From Flavobacterium cupriresistens (GTDB lineage: Bacteria > Bacteroidota > Bacteroidia > Flavobacteriales > Flavobacteriaceae), in NCBI RefSeq assembly GCF_020911925.1, contig NZ_CP087134.1:5146001-5210000 (forward strand): a DNA stretch of 64,000 nt. Reading direction: 5' to 3'. Position 1 is the first letter of the stretch; each line of letters begins with the position of its first letter. The position numbers and the translations under genes are program-made. The notes below the pieces were generated by a model, which had not been told where the DNA came from, did not search any database, and worked only from the letters and a program-made list of their open reading frames with translations. Shown here one piece after another: positions 37,104 through 46,471 of this stretch.

Positions 37104-38162
37104 TTATCGATACAATTCCTCCCGAATCCTAATCAAAGTTCTTATCACCTTCTCTTCATCCGGAGCTTCTTGAATAGCCGAAGTTCTATAATAACTTTCA
37201 ATAGAAACAATCAAATCATCAGCCATTTGCAGTAAGTCATCGTATGCTCTGTTTCCGGCTTTTATGTCTAATAATTCCTCCCGATTGTTAACTTTTATAT
37301 TCAGTTTTCCGGTAGAACCAATTTGCTCAGCGGTTTGCAAAAGTCGGATGGTGTGCATCATGTTTTTGCTGTCGTAATTTTTTCCGTGTTGCTGATTGGT
37401 GTTGTAGCGGTCTTCGTTTCGTTTCTCAATCCAGCTCCAATAATCGGTATATTCTTTACAGTATTTCGAATAACCGTCTTGGTTGCAGGATAAATAAGCA
37501 ATACTTTTTTGACCTTTAGGAACAGACGAAAGCGACACATCGTTTGAGGTTTCTTTTTGTATAATTCCTTTGTAAGCCAATGTGCTGTCGGCATCGTAAA
37601 ACAAAGCAAACATTCCTTTGGAGTTCGGCAGATTCACCAATCCGCATTGTTCCTGATTTAGGTTATTTTCTGTCAGATAGGCTGTCAAAGAAATTGTTTC
37701 GTAGCCTTTTAGAATATAACAAAAATCTAAAAGACTTTTCTTTTCCTTCGGCATTGGATTGACGATTTTCTTGTTTAAACCTCTCGCTTTTTTAATCTGC
37801 GATACGGCATAACCAGCAAAAGAATCTTTGCAGAGTTTAGACAAAAAGTCTTCTATCTTTAAACAATCCATCAACGGGTGTTTGTACAATATACAATCTT
37901 CAGGCGTGGCAAGAATCTCCAGGATATTAGGATTATTCTTTAAGAGCAATTCCACAAAACGACCGATTTCGTAATAGACCTCATCGTTGGTTTCGTTTGC
38001 TATTTGCGGAATATACTCTAAACCAAAGAATTTCTCTTTCGGCACATAATAAACACCTTTTATATCGGTATCAGAAGCAGGTGTATTTAACCCAAAAGAT
38101 TTACTTCCTGAAATAACTTCAAAAAGGATTAGGTTTTGGGATTTTAGGTCTTGTATGGTCAT
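37104..38162 (-). CDS. RlaP-like Pol-beta superfamily nucleotidyltransferase
   Basis: 352 residues. The nucleotidyltransferase signature is SGSKSFGLNTPASDTDIKGVYY, with GS at 19-20 and metal aspartates 31 and 33. The rest is helical (KKARGLNKKIVNPMPKEKKSLLDFCYILKGYE, NMMHTIRLLQTAEQI). It fits the 'RNA ligase-associated Pol-beta' (RlaP) family known from RNA-repair loci, which may add nucleotides to or seal damaged tRNA ends. It follows a 49-residue ORF with a one-base gap. The RNA ligase and kinase/phosphatase are ~4 kb upstream on the same strand. Confidence 0.8.
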   Translation of the reverse strand: MTIQDLKSQNLILFEVISGSKSFGLNTPASDTDIKGVYYVPKEKFFGLEYIPQIANETNDEVYYEIGRFVELLLKNNPNILEILATPEDCILYKHPLMDCLKIEDFLSKLCKDSFAGYAVSQIKKARGLNKKIVNPMPKEKKSLLDFCYILKGYETISLTAYLTENNLNQEQCGLVNLPNSKGMFALFYDADSTLAYKGIIQKETSNDVSLSSVPKGQKSIAYLSCNQDGYSKYCKEYTDYWSWIEKRNEDRYNTNQQHGKNYDSKNMMHTIRLLQTAEQIGSTGKLNIKVNNREELLDIKAGNRAYDDLLQMADDLIVSIESYYRTSAIQEAPDEEKVIRTLIRIREELYR

Positions 38163-38163
38163 T

Positions 38164-38313
38164 TTAAATTCTTTTCTTTTTTTCTTTTGATGTGCTACTT
38201 TCGCTAAGCCTTTTTGCTTGTGCTCTGGCTTGCTCTAACGTAACAGGTTTTTGCTTTGCTAGTATTTCCATACCAATTTTTGCTCTTTCTTTAAATGTCA
38301 ATTTACAATTCAT
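38164..38313 (-). CDS. Small hydrophilic protein coupled to the nucleotidyltransferase
   Basis: A 49-residue ORF starting MNCKLTFKERAKIGMEILAKQ and ending in a Lys/Arg/Ser-rich tail. There is a helix-turn-helix-like pattern but no recognised family. It ends one base before the nucleotidyltransferase ATG, so it is probably its translational partner. The MNT-plus-small-protein arrangement recalls toxin-antitoxin pairs, but its basic charge is unlike MntA/HepT antidotes. A longer frame to 38349 is possible. Confidence 0.45.
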   Translation of the reverse strand: MNCKLTFKERAKIGMEILAKQKPVTLEQARAQAKRLSESSTSKEKKKRI

Positions 38314-38591
38314 ATCTAATAAGGTTAAAGATAAATGCCATTTTTGCAAGCTCTCAAATACATTAAATCATCCAATTTCTGAAAACAAATCCAACTTCTC
38401 ATTCCTTTTCTTCCCGCTTCCTAATTTACTGGCATTTATCTGATTGAACTGTACCGTTTCTTATAAAAAATCGCGTGAGCCTATATGAAAAAATTGTGAT
38501 TTTCTTGAAACTTCTCCAATTGCAAATTCCAAATCTATGTTCCTATCTGTTAAAAAAAGCATTTAGCTAAATTCTAACTAACGGGTTAATA

Positions 38592-39638
38592 TTAATCAAA
38601 ATACCTATATGTTGTATTGCTTAAAAGCGCTTTAATATGACTCTCAAATTGCTCCTTAGAATTCATTCTTTCGGATGAAATCGAAATCATTCCGTCTTCA
38701 AGAATTTTATCCAAAAAAATTACTTCATTCTCAAAGTCCCTATTTCCTACAATGGCTAACTTTTTTAATCCCCAATCTTTTTCTTCTTCTTTATCTGATA
38801 AAATACTTTTTAGTATCAATCTAAAAACACAAGAAGAAATTCCGCCATAAAATTCAAGTAAATATTTATCAAATTCTATATTATATCGTAATGCTTTATC
38901 ACTTACATCATCACATAAAAATGGTTGTTCCGAAATAAAATATTTTTTTTCCTCATCCGACATCATAAATTGACAATTTAAAAATAAATCTAACATTGCT
39001 TCCTCACTATCATCTTCCTTTTTCTTGATTGAGATAACAGCCGCCGGAACATTCGCTAACATATATGCCAAATACTTATGATGACCATCTAAAATAAAAA
39101 CTACATCTAAGCATATTATAGTTATGATTTTTGGTCTAATTCCTTTTTCTATTAATTCTTTATAGAACTTAACTCTTTCAAATGAGATATCAGAATAAGG
39201 TATAGTAAACATTACATTATGAGGTTCTTCAACCTTCCTGTAATTTTCATAATTATAACAAAAATTAGTCGTGTTTTGAATCCTGTGATAATCCTTATGC
39301 AACTCAAATTTTGACAAAATCCAGTTTTCCAACTTTACTTCATATCGACCGGACAAAAAAATATTTAGAAAAGAATAAATCTCTTTTTTTATTTCTTCAT
39401 TATTTCCATAGATTAAAATTTCATCAAAATTATATATATCGTCAATTTTTTCGTGATCATAATTTAACCAAAATTGTTTAGCCGAATCCTTTTCTGTGCA
39501 GTACTCATATTTATCAAAAGCAATCGGTTTCTTAATTTTAAGACAGGTAATAAAACCATCCCAAACGACATCAATAACATTTTCTCCATTTTCAACTATA
39601 ATTATCTCGTCCACGTTTGATACTTTTAAACTTTGCAA
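38592..39638 (-). CDS. ParB-like fold protein, function unknown
   Basis: 348 residues, cytosolic. The one recognisable feature is a ParB/sulfiredoxin-like core with VVFILDGHHKYLAYMLANVPAAVISIKK near residues 180-212, where the LDGHH motif is typical of ParB-like CTPase or nuclease domains. The N-terminal 150 and C-terminal 120 residues have no match I know. It is low-GC like its 167-residue neighbour, and both may be a cargo pair inserted among the RNA-repair genes. Confidence 0.55.
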   Translation of the reverse strand: MQSLKVSNVDEIIIVENGENVIDVVWDGFITCLKIKKPIAFDKYEYCTEKDSAKQFWLNYDHEKIDDIYNFDEILIYGNNEEIKKEIYSFLNIFLSGRYEVKLENWILSKFELHKDYHRIQNTTNFCYNYENYRKVEEPHNVMFTIPYSDISFERVKFYKELIEKGIRPKIITIICLDVVFILDGHHKYLAYMLANVPAAVISIKKKEDDSEEAMLDLFLNCQFMMSDEEKKYFISEQPFLCDDVSDKALRYNIEFDKYLLEFYGGISSCVFRLILKSILSDKEEEKDWGLKKLAIVGNRDFENEVIFLDKILEDGMISISSERMNSKEQFESHIKALLSNTTYRYFD

Positions 39639-39722
39639 AATCCTTAAAACTAATTTATTCTTTCCTATTATCGGATAAAGATCATTTAATCCATTATTGT
39701 TTTTTTGACTTCTCTTAATTTA

Positions 39723-40226
39723 TTAATTGTTTTCTAACCACCATTTAGACTTTTCTATAACTTTTTGTTCAATATTACTAATATTAACTCCTCTATACCA
39801 ATAATCTACATCATATTTCATATCAAGCCAAATTTCACTAAGAACACCAAAATTAAGTTCTTCGTCTGGGTGTGTTTTTCGACCATCTCCATCACAGAAT
39901 ATTGCAGCACGAAATAAATTTGTTCTCACATCTTCTCCTTTTACAACTTTATTGAAATGATATCGTGCATAACATATCTCAGCTTCATCATTATACTTTT
40001 CTTTTAAGTTCAGTTCTAAAAAAGTACGCTTTAAATAAGGCATAATTTCATCAAGATTAATGGGTTTATAAAAAGTAGCTAACGTATAAAGAGCTTCATT
40101 CTCACATCCCAAATTAATAAATTGTATTGCCCAATCTTCAATTAAATTAAAATCAAAATCGTCACATAAATTAATTGACAATATATAATCTGTAAGTATC
40201 TTGAAATCTATATTTTCTTGCTCCAT
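39723..40226 (-). CDS. Hypothetical acidic protein (immunity-like)
   Basis: Not recognised. 167 residues, acidic and helical, with several Trp/Tyr-rich stretches (FNLIEDWAIQFINLGCENEALYTLATFYKP, LSEIWLDMKYDVDYWYRG). The small size and composition resemble contact-toxin immunity proteins, but no toxin gene is adjacent. It lies 84 bp upstream of the ParB-like gene and 42 bp after TatD on the same strand. Confidence 0.55.
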   Translation of the reverse strand: MEQENIDFKILTDYILSINLCDDFDFNLIEDWAIQFINLGCENEALYTLATFYKPINLDEIMPYLKRTFLELNLKEKYNDEAEICYARYHFNKVVKGEDVRTNLFRAAIFCDGDGRKTHPDEELNFGVLSEIWLDMKYDVDYWYRGVNISNIEQKVIEKSKWWLENN

Positions 40227-40268
40227 ATTAGGTTTTTACTGTAAATCTATATAAAACTTTTTACAATT

Positions 40269-41069
40269 TTAAATCCCAAAAAAGCTCTTCGCATTCTTTG
40301 TTGTTTCTTCCGCCACTTTATCTAAAGGAATACCTTTAAACTGTGTAATCGTTCCTGCCACATAAGGCAGAAATGCAGGTTCACAACGGCGTTCGTGGTA
40401 TTTCTTTAAGAGGCTGTTTGGAACATTTTTCGGGAGCATAAAGGGCGCATCGGTTTCGATCATTATTTTGTCGAGTGGCACGTATTGAATGACTTCTTTT
40501 AAATGTTCAAAACGTTTACTGTCTGATATTGCTCCTGTAAAACCAAGATAAAATCCGTTGTCGAGATAGGTCTTAGCTTCTTGCAGAGTTCCCGTAAAAC
40601 AATGCACAACGGCTTTGGGAAGTTTCGGCAAATATTCACTTGTAATACTCATAAAACGTGTAAAAGCAGCTCTTTCGTGAAGAAACAAAGGCTTCTGAAT
40701 CTCGACCGCTAATTCTAAATGGGCTTTATAACAGTCTTCCTGCACGTTTCTGGGCGAAAAATCACGATCAAAATCGAGTCCACACTCTCCTACCGAAACA
40801 ACGTGTTTCTGCTGTAATAAATTCTTAAGTTTCGAAATACTCTGATGGTCAAAGCTCTTCGCATCATGCGGATGTATTCCCGCAGTAGAGTATAAAACCC
40901 CCGAATATTGTTTGGCAATCTTTGATGATTCTTCGCTGTTTCTTATGCTTGTTCCCGTAAGGATCATTTTTGTTATATCGGCATCTATTGCGTCTTGTAC
41001 GATATCGTCTATATCGTTTTGGAATTGTTTATTGGTTAGGTTGATACCTATGTCTATATATGTTTTCAT
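40269..41069 (-). CDS. TatD-family metal-dependent nuclease
   Basis: A 266-residue TIM-barrel hydrolase. The opening YIDIGINLTNKQF, STAGIHPHDAK (HxH-type ligands), VSVGECGLDFDRDFSPRNVQ, PLFLHERAAF, VVHCFTGT and MIETDAPFML are the successive TatD motifs. TatD enzymes are 3'-5' nucleases and D-aminoacyl-tRNA/DNA repair factors. In this RNA-repair neighbourhood a role trimming tRNA or RNA ends is attractive but inferred. A 374-bp repeat-rich gap separates it from the Pnkp gene upstream. Confidence 0.9.
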   Translation of the reverse strand: MKTYIDIGINLTNKQFQNDIDDIVQDAIDADITKMILTGTSIRNSEESSKIAKQYSGVLYSTAGIHPHDAKSFDHQSISKLKNLLQQKHVVSVGECGLDFDRDFSPRNVQEDCYKAHLELAVEIQKPLFLHERAAFTRFMSITSEYLPKLPKAVVHCFTGTLQEAKTYLDNGFYLGFTGAISDSKRFEHLKEVIQYVPLDKIMIETDAPFMLPKNVPNSLLKKYHERRCEPAFLPYVAGTITQFKGIPLDKVAEETTKNAKSFFGI

Positions 41070-41139
41070 ATTTTTTCTTGTGAAATGTTTAATGTTAGAA
41101 GCAAAATGTCTGCTAACATGTATTTTTTATTTTTTTTTA

Positions 41140-41436
41140 AGCAAAGACGCAAAGTTTTTCTCTCTCAGACCCTCAGCACCTTTCTCTCCCCCCATCTGTC
41201 AGGCTGAGCGAAGTCGAAGCCCCTTTTATCTTAACCAGCCTTCGACTCCGCTCAGGGTGACAATCGTGCTAATAAGAAATTTTCTCAGAACCTCAGTAAC
41301 TCAACACCTTTGTTCCTCTGTACCTTTGAACCTTTCCCAAAAATTTCTCGCAAAGCCGCAAAAGCGCAAAGTTTTTTTCCTCAGAATCTCAGCACTTTTC
41401 TCCCCCCATCTGTCAGGCTGAGCGAAGTCGAAGCCC
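41140..41436. repeat. Direct and inverted dispersed repeats between TatD and Pnkp genes
   Basis: ctgtcaggctgagcgaagtc (41197 on) faces its inverse ending ggtgaca near 41262. A ~50-bp stretch from ctcagcacctttctc to cgaagcccctt is repeated directly at 41172-41224 and 41386-41436. 'gcaaagacgcaaagtttttc' arms lie at 41140-41160 and 41345-41375. Together they fill the 374-bp gap; no gene. Confidence 0.7.
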
Positions 41437-41443
41437 CTTTCCC

Positions 41444-42316
41444 CTAAAAATCCCCGTAATACACCTGAAAACACGGCAACTTCAAATCATTTCTCCAGGT
41501 ATCTACTACTTGATTCCTGTCGTCTAATACAAATTCAACAAAATAATTATCCTTGATAAATTCATTATAAATCTCAGTTTTAATGATTGAATCTTTTCTA
41601 TAGTCTTTTGTTTTTCTCATGATTAGAGCATCGTAACCGATTTCGTGTTTTGCCAGGAAACGTAAAGTCGGTTCTCTGTATTCGTCTTCTCTTCCTGAAA
41701 CTAAGAGTATTTTATAACCTAATTTCTTGTAGTTTCTCAATACATTGGCTACCGGATTATTCAATTCGTCTTCATCACATTTGCTGGCATCAAAGGGGTT
41801 TCTTCCGTTCATTAAGGCTAGAGTCCCGTCGAGGTCGCAGATAATGGCTTTTGGCAGCTCCGAATTTTGAACACAGTATTCAGGAGAATCTTTGAAAAAC
41901 TGACGGTGCATTTTTCGGATTACTTTTTCTCCAACCGGTTTTGCTCTCAAAGCATCTCTTTCTATACAAACTTCAACATCAGTGTTTACTTCTATTACTT
42001 CAACCAGCACTTTTTCATTAAATTTTGCGTTGTATACTTCTACCAATTGTGAAACACGTCTAAGATTTGTTTCAGACAAGTTAGTATCATCAATCACAAG
42101 ACTCTTTCCCTCTTCAAGAGATTTTGTGATTAAGATATCACGAATTTTTTTGACAAACTTCTCGTTTTTCTGACTTGTAAATCCATTATCAAACATAGCA
42201 CGCAAATCATCTCTGTTGATACGTTTGTATGTTTCAGGGTTTTCTGAAATTATCTTTTTTGCCAAAGTCGATTTACCGCTTCCAGGCAATCCTTTCATTA
42301 AAATTACTTTTCTCAT
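41444..42316 (-). CDS. Polynucleotide kinase-phosphatase (T4 Pnkp-like)
   Basis: 290 residues from ATG 42316 (MRKVILMKGLPGSGKST), one base after the ligase stop; the longer frame would overlap the ligase. The N-terminal kinase has P-loop GLPGSGKST (9-17) and a lid with R-rich INRDDLRAMF. The C-terminal HAD phosphatase has the nucleophile pair D161/D163 in IICDLDGTLALMNGR and the acid motif LDDRNQVVDTWR. The domain order equals T4 Pnkp. It should convert 2',3'-cyclic phosphate and 5'-OH RNA ends into 3'-OH and 5'-phosphate for the adjacent ligase. Confidence 0.92.
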   Translation of the reverse strand: MRKVILMKGLPGSGKSTLAKKIISENPETYKRINRDDLRAMFDNGFTSQKNEKFVKKIRDILITKSLEEGKSLVIDDTNLSETNLRRVSQLVEVYNAKFNEKVLVEVIEVNTDVEVCIERDALRAKPVGEKVIRKMHRQFFKDSPEYCVQNSELPKAIICDLDGTLALMNGRNPFDASKCDEDELNNPVANVLRNYKKLGYKILLVSGREDEYREPTLRFLAKHEIGYDALIMRKTKDYRKDSIIKTEIYNEFIKDNYFVEFVLDDRNQVVDTWRNDLKLPCFQVYYGDF

Positions 42317-42317
42317 T

Positions 42318-43334
42318 TTATTCTTCTCCTTTATTAAACGGTTTTTCAAATGTTGGCCGAATCATTTTCCAGATTATGGGCGAATAATCTCTATTTTTAA
42401 GCATCGAAAATAGTATACTTGGATGTTTACAAGTCAAAAAATAGAGCGCTGTTTCTTTTACCGATTCCAGAACTTTAAAATCTTTTTGGCATTGCTTTTC
42501 GATTACGGCATACTTGTTTTCTAAATCGGTTTTGGTTTGTTTCACCCAGTCGAAAAATTCATCGGGTACCCGTTCTAAAACTTCTTCCATCGATTGATTG
42601 GTTCTCAGATATTCCCAAATATTCAGATTAGAAACCTGCGTGATAATTCGATGCAAACGAAGGTATTCTTCGAACTTAATTTTCACTCTGAAGTTATTAG
42701 AATATTTAATCACAAACCCTTCTTTATTTTCTTTATTCATTACAGACAACATATGGATATCGGTAATTCCGTCGTACTTTTCAACTATTGGAAAACCAAT
42801 GTCTTCAAGCGGAAATTCTTCTCCGGATTGTGTATCAATAACCGCCAGTAAAACCAACTCTTCCGAAGTTCCGTAATCTAAAACAATACGGTTCTGAGGA
42901 TAAATAATCTCAAACAAATAGGTTTTATTTTTATCTAAAAGCGACCAGGAATCCTTATATTTTCCATGTAGCATTTCATTTGCTTTATCAGATTGGTCAC
43001 TGGCAAATGAACCCCGGCTTGCCATAAACGGGACCTCTTCGATCCAATATAAAATTCCCATTGAACCATCCATTTTATCATAGACTTCAAAAGAAGATTT
43101 AGGAAGTATTTGATTTTCACATTCACCTAAATTAAAAAACTTAGCAAAAGGTCTCGCCACGATATTAAAATCTTCATCTAAAATCAGCCCTCTGCAACTT
43201 AATGTAACTTCATTCCATATTCTCTCAAATTGTGCATTTTGAGTATAATTGTAGATATATAAATTATGCTCAGGGTGTTTGTTTACCTTGACATAGTTTT
43301 TGGAAATCATTTCTTGTAAAAGTGTTGTATTCAT
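42318..43334 (-). CDS. T4 Rnl1-like RNA ligase
   Basis: 338 residues starting MNTTLLQEMISKNYV. The upstream TTG frame is rejected because it lies inside the promoter. Motif I is KMDGS, with adenylated Lys87 in FEVYDKMDGSMGILYW. Motif III is around LFEIIYPQNRIV, motif IV is EGFVIKY, and motif V is RVKIKFEEY. It joins 5'-phosphate and 3'-OH RNA ends, for example in tRNA cleaved in the anticodon loop. It overlaps functionally and is directly followed by the kinase/phosphatase. It is transcribed from a short leader behind operator site 2. Confidence 0.9.
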   Translation of the reverse strand: MNTTLLQEMISKNYVKVNKHPEHNLYIYNYTQNAQFERIWNEVTLSCRGLILDEDFNIVARPFAKFFNLGECENQILPKSSFEVYDKMDGSMGILYWIEEVPFMASRGSFASDQSDKANEMLHGKYKDSWSLLDKNKTYLFEIIYPQNRIVLDYGTSEELVLLAVIDTQSGEEFPLEDIGFPIVEKYDGITDIHMLSVMNKENKEGFVIKYSNNFRVKIKFEEYLRLHRIITQVSNLNIWEYLRTNQSMEEVLERVPDEFFDWVKQTKTDLENKYAVIEKQCQKDFKVLESVKETALYFLTCKHPSILFSMLKNRDYSPIIWKMIRPTFEKPFNKGEE

Positions 43335-43352
43335 TTGTTCTAATCTTTCAAA

Positions 43353-43390
43353 CAAAGATTCAAAATCAAGTACGCAATTATTTTGCGTAG
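43353..43390 (-). promoter_or_regulatory. Operator/promoter of RNA ligase-kinase genes (site 2 of shared palindrome)
   Basis: TACGCAA-N5-TTGCGTA at 43371-43389 (7-bp perfect arms) is followed on the minus strand by ACTTGATTTTG and the -7-like AATCTTTG at 43360-43353, giving a leader of about 12 nt to ATG 43334. Both the palindrome and the downstream AATCTTTGTT match sites 1 and 3. Confidence 0.75.
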
Positions 43391-43423
43391 TTTAAATTAT
43401 TCTAACTGTTAAACATATTATAT

Positions 43424-44178
43424 GTGCCGTTCCTACGGAACTAAATTTTGATGCTTGTTATTTTTTCAACGGATTAAAATCCGTTGCTAAAAATGAAATC
43501 GTTCCGATGGAACTTGCTTTGACGATATATAGTAAATAAAACAATATTCCCTAAATTTTACCAGATTATAAATGGTGTTTTTTATAATTAATAATCTTCA
43601 AAAAAGAAATATGGGATAACATGAATTTTAATTTGCTATAGTTACGAAGTAAAAAACAAAAAAAGTTCGATAGAAACGACAAATATTCTAGTAACAGATT
43701 TCAATCCGTTGAAAAATAACGTGTATCAAAATTAAGTTCCATAGGAACGACAAATATTATAGCAACAGATTTCAATCCGTTGAAAAATAACGCGCATCAA
43801 AATTCAATTCCATAGGAATGAAAAATATTATAGCAACGGATTTCAATCCGTTGAAAAATAACGCGCATCAAAATTCAATTCCATAAGAATGAAAAATATT
43901 CTAGCAACAGATTTCAATACGTTGAAAAAATAACACGCATCAAAATTCAATTCCATAGGAATGAAAAATATTATAGCAACGGATTTCAATCCGTTGAAAA
44001 ATAATGTGCATCAAAATTTAATTCCATAGGAATGAAAAATATTCTAGCAACGGATTTTAATCCGTTGAAAAATGACGTGCATCAAAATTCAGTTCCATAG
44101 GAACGACAAATATTCCAGCAACGGATTTCAATACGTTGAAAAAATAACACGCATCAAAATTCAATCCCTTGGGAACGT
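43424..44178. repeat. 71-bp tandem palindromic repeat array
   Basis: Seven to eight units, 71-72 bp apart (unit markers near 43673, 43744, 43815, 43886, 43958, 44029, 44100, 44172). Each has two small palindromes, gttccataggaac-like and caacggatttcaatccgttg. A reverse-oriented partial copy lies at 43424-43515. Units are too similar throughout to be CRISPR repeats with spacers. The array fills the gap between the ligase promoter and the RING/TerD gene. Confidence 0.9.
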
Positions 44179-44195
44179 CCTATTTATAATAGCAA

Positions 44196-44225
44196 AAACC
44201 ACGAACTCTTAAAAATTCGTGGTTT
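44196..44225 (-). terminator. Terminator of the RING/TerD-like gene
   Basis: 10-bp stem aaaccacgaa/ttcgtggttt with a T-run on the minus strand, 5 bp after the stop codon at 44231. Confidence 0.85.
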
Positions 44226-44230
44226 CCATT

Positions 44231-46471
44231 CTAATCTATTAATAATTGTGTAACCGCAGCAGCGTTCATTGCCCATTGTGCGTTGTACACCTCATCAGCA
44301 TTTTCATCGTCGATGATTGTCAAATTTTGAGCTTCCGCTTTTAATTGTAACAGACTACCGATATTTAATTTACTGTTCAACTTTGCTAACAATGCCTGAA
44401 CTCCTTTAAAGTCCAATCCTTGTACCACCTGACCTCCGAAAGTCATCTCTAACCAAACGATTTCTCTTTTGGCTACATCCAAGACTCCAAAAACCAAACC
44501 TTTCGCAGCACTTTGTGTCACACGAACCTGATGATCTACACAAGACGGATCGTAAGCAACTCCGGTTCTTTCCGAAATTTTCATTGGATATTTACTGTTC
44601 ATCCAGCCTACAACGAGATTTGGCGAAATACTTCCGTTACTATATGCATTGCAGGTAAAGGTTACAAATTTTGCGTTGGCTTTTGCCAATTCGTCTATGT
44701 TGATGTTGATGTATTCAGCTGTTCCAATTTTATTCGGAATACTTCTGATATCACCACTATGCTGACAACCTTTTGTTGATAATCTGCTAAAAGAACAGAT
44801 ATCGGCACTGTTTTCATAAGCGATATGACAGCTTAAATCCATATCCAAATGTTGCGCCGGTAAATCTACACCCCATTGCATAAACAATCGCACTTCGTTG
44901 CCTTCAATCGGAAAACGGGTTCCCATTAAAGCTACTGGTAAATCCTGAACAGAATCGCTTCGGTCTCCAATCGAAACTGGTATGTTGTACAATTGCGAAT
45001 CGATATAGATCGTTTTATTGGTATTTTTAATCGCTGCGAATCTTTTTTTCATAGCCAAAATACACAAATCCTCAATCTGATTTTTCATCTCTTCTAATTG
45101 CAATTCGTCATACAATCCTAACAAGGCATTTGGGTTTACCCGTTTATTAGTTCCGCCCAAAGGTTTCACACTTCTTTGCATGTTTTTATCAAAGTAATTT
45201 TGTGCATACATATTCAATGTGAAAATCAACCTTGCCGGAACTTTATCGATAATTTCAGAAAAATGTGTAATCGTTTCGTCTGCACCAAACCAAAGCATAT
45301 TCGAAAATAACGAACGTGCAAACAAACCCGGACTTTGTTTCAATAAGTCAAATGTTTTAGCTGCGTCAAATTTTAATCGGGCTGTAGTAACTTTACTTTG
45401 CCAAACTTCATAGGTTTGGTTGTAAAATACATCTAATAAATCGGCTAATTTTTCAAAACCTTTTCTTTTACTGTATTCAGCCAAACGCAACGCTCTTATA
45501 AAACGCACCCACATTCCTCTTTTTGGATGCATGATTTCGCACATAGCCTCAACATTCATATCTAAATGATTTAACCAGGAAGCGACCATCAAACCTTCTT
45601 TTCTCGAATATTTAAGTTTCAAATCTTTTTTAGCCAAAACTTTAGACTGTGCGCTTTGATCTGCACCAAAATTGAAATGTTGTCCGTTTTTAGATGCTCT
45701 TTTTACGATTGTTTTTGGCTCAATAATTTGCAATAAACCAGTATTTTTAAACCATAAATATCGTAAGATATCAGTTGGTGTTTTAAAATAGGGAGTCGCA
45801 TTTTCAGCCTGACCGTTTTCAATTAAAACATCGATCACCAACATCAAAGTTTCTTTGATCCCGATCTCTACCTTTGGTAAAGGCAAGTATTTCATAGCTG
45901 TTTTTAAGCTTTCGACCTGCGTTGCGTCTAAAGCGGTTTTAGATTGCAATAACGATTTATAAAAGTCTTCCAAGGCTGTTTCATCCCACAATTCAAGCAC
46001 TTTTAATTTGCTTCCCTGACCGAACTTTTCGATTTTACCAAATTCAAATGGAGTACCACAAAACGGGCAACCGTTATATCTTTCTAAAGGGAAAGTATGA
46101 TCGGGAATGATATGTCCACATGGCAAATCCGTACCGTTGGTTCTATTAAAAACATTAGCAAAAAAAGTGGCTACGTGATCAAAAACAGATTCTCCTGTTG
46201 GAATATTCCATTCTTTAACCAAAGGTGTCCAGTTTTTCCCTGTTCCTAAAACCTCTTTTAAAACCTCTAAAACATCCACTTTGTAATTTGGGCTTACATT
46301 GTTTAAAGCATGCAATAAGGATTCCGAAAAGGTAAATCCGAGTTTGGAAACATTGGCTGCTAAAACCGATGTTGTTGCCGATAATTTTTTGATATCATTA
46401 GCTATGTATTCACTTGGAATAAAAATAGCATTTTGACGTAAACTGATTTTTACTACTTCTTTTGTTTTCAT
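44231..46471 (-). CDS. MXAN_6230/SCO0854-type RING and TerD-like protein
   Basis: A 746-residue cytosolic protein. A zinc RING-like cluster lies at 116-142 (LPCGHIIPDHTFPLERYNGC PFCGTPF; C118, H120, C135, C138). A long helical middle resembles a repeat scaffold (DMNVEAMCEIMHPKRGMWVRFIRALRLAEYSKR). The C-terminal ~200 residues resemble TerD: LFMQWGVDLPAQHLDMDLSCHI, then HSGDIRS...EYININIDELAKANAKFVTFTCN. The family name is from memory. It is the only protein-coding gene of an operon whose ~480-nt leader carries tRNA-like RNAs, and it shares a divergent regulated promoter with the HD gene. It may bind the leader RNA or act as a stress scaffold. Confidence 0.75.
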   Translation of the reverse strand: MKTKEVVKISLRQNAIFIPSEYIANDIKKLSATTSVLAANVSKLGFTFSESLLHALNNVSPNYKVDVLEVLKEVLGTGKNWTPLVKEWNIPTGESVFDHVATFFANVFNRTNGTDLPCGHIIPDHTFPLERYNGCPFCGTPFEFGKIEKFGQGSKLKVLELWDETALEDFYKSLLQSKTALDATQVESLKTAMKYLPLPKVEIGIKETLMLVIDVLIENGQAENATPYFKTPTDILRYLWFKNTGLLQIIEPKTIVKRASKNGQHFNFGADQSAQSKVLAKKDLKLKYSRKEGLMVASWLNHLDMNVEAMCEIMHPKRGMWVRFIRALRLAEYSKRKGFEKLADLLDVFYNQTYEVWQSKVTTARLKFDAAKTFDLLKQSPGLFARSLFSNMLWFGADETITHFSEIIDKVPARLIFTLNMYAQNYFDKNMQRSVKPLGGTNKRVNPNALLGLYDELQLEEMKNQIEDLCILAMKKRFAAIKNTNKTIYIDSQLYNIPVSIGDRSDSVQDLPVALMGTRFPIEGNEVRLFMQWGVDLPAQHLDMDLSCHIAYENSADICSFSRLSTKGCQHSGDIRSIPNKIGTAEYININIDELAKANAKFVTFTCNAYSNGSISPNLVVGWMNSKYPMKISERTGVAYDPSCVDHQVRVTQSAAKGLVFGVLDVAKREIVWLEMTFGGQVVQGLDFKGVQALLAKLNSKLNIGSLLQLKAEAQNLTIIDDENADEVYNAQWAMNAAAVTQLLID

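Noticed and set aside
43335..43355. TTG start for the RNA ligase
   Set aside because: It lies on the predicted -7 promoter element; ATG 43334 follows the likely transcription start.
43424..44178. CRISPR-like regular repetition
   Set aside because: The whole 71-72-bp unit is conserved, with no unique spacers, and no cas genes are nearby; it is a tandem palindromic repeat.
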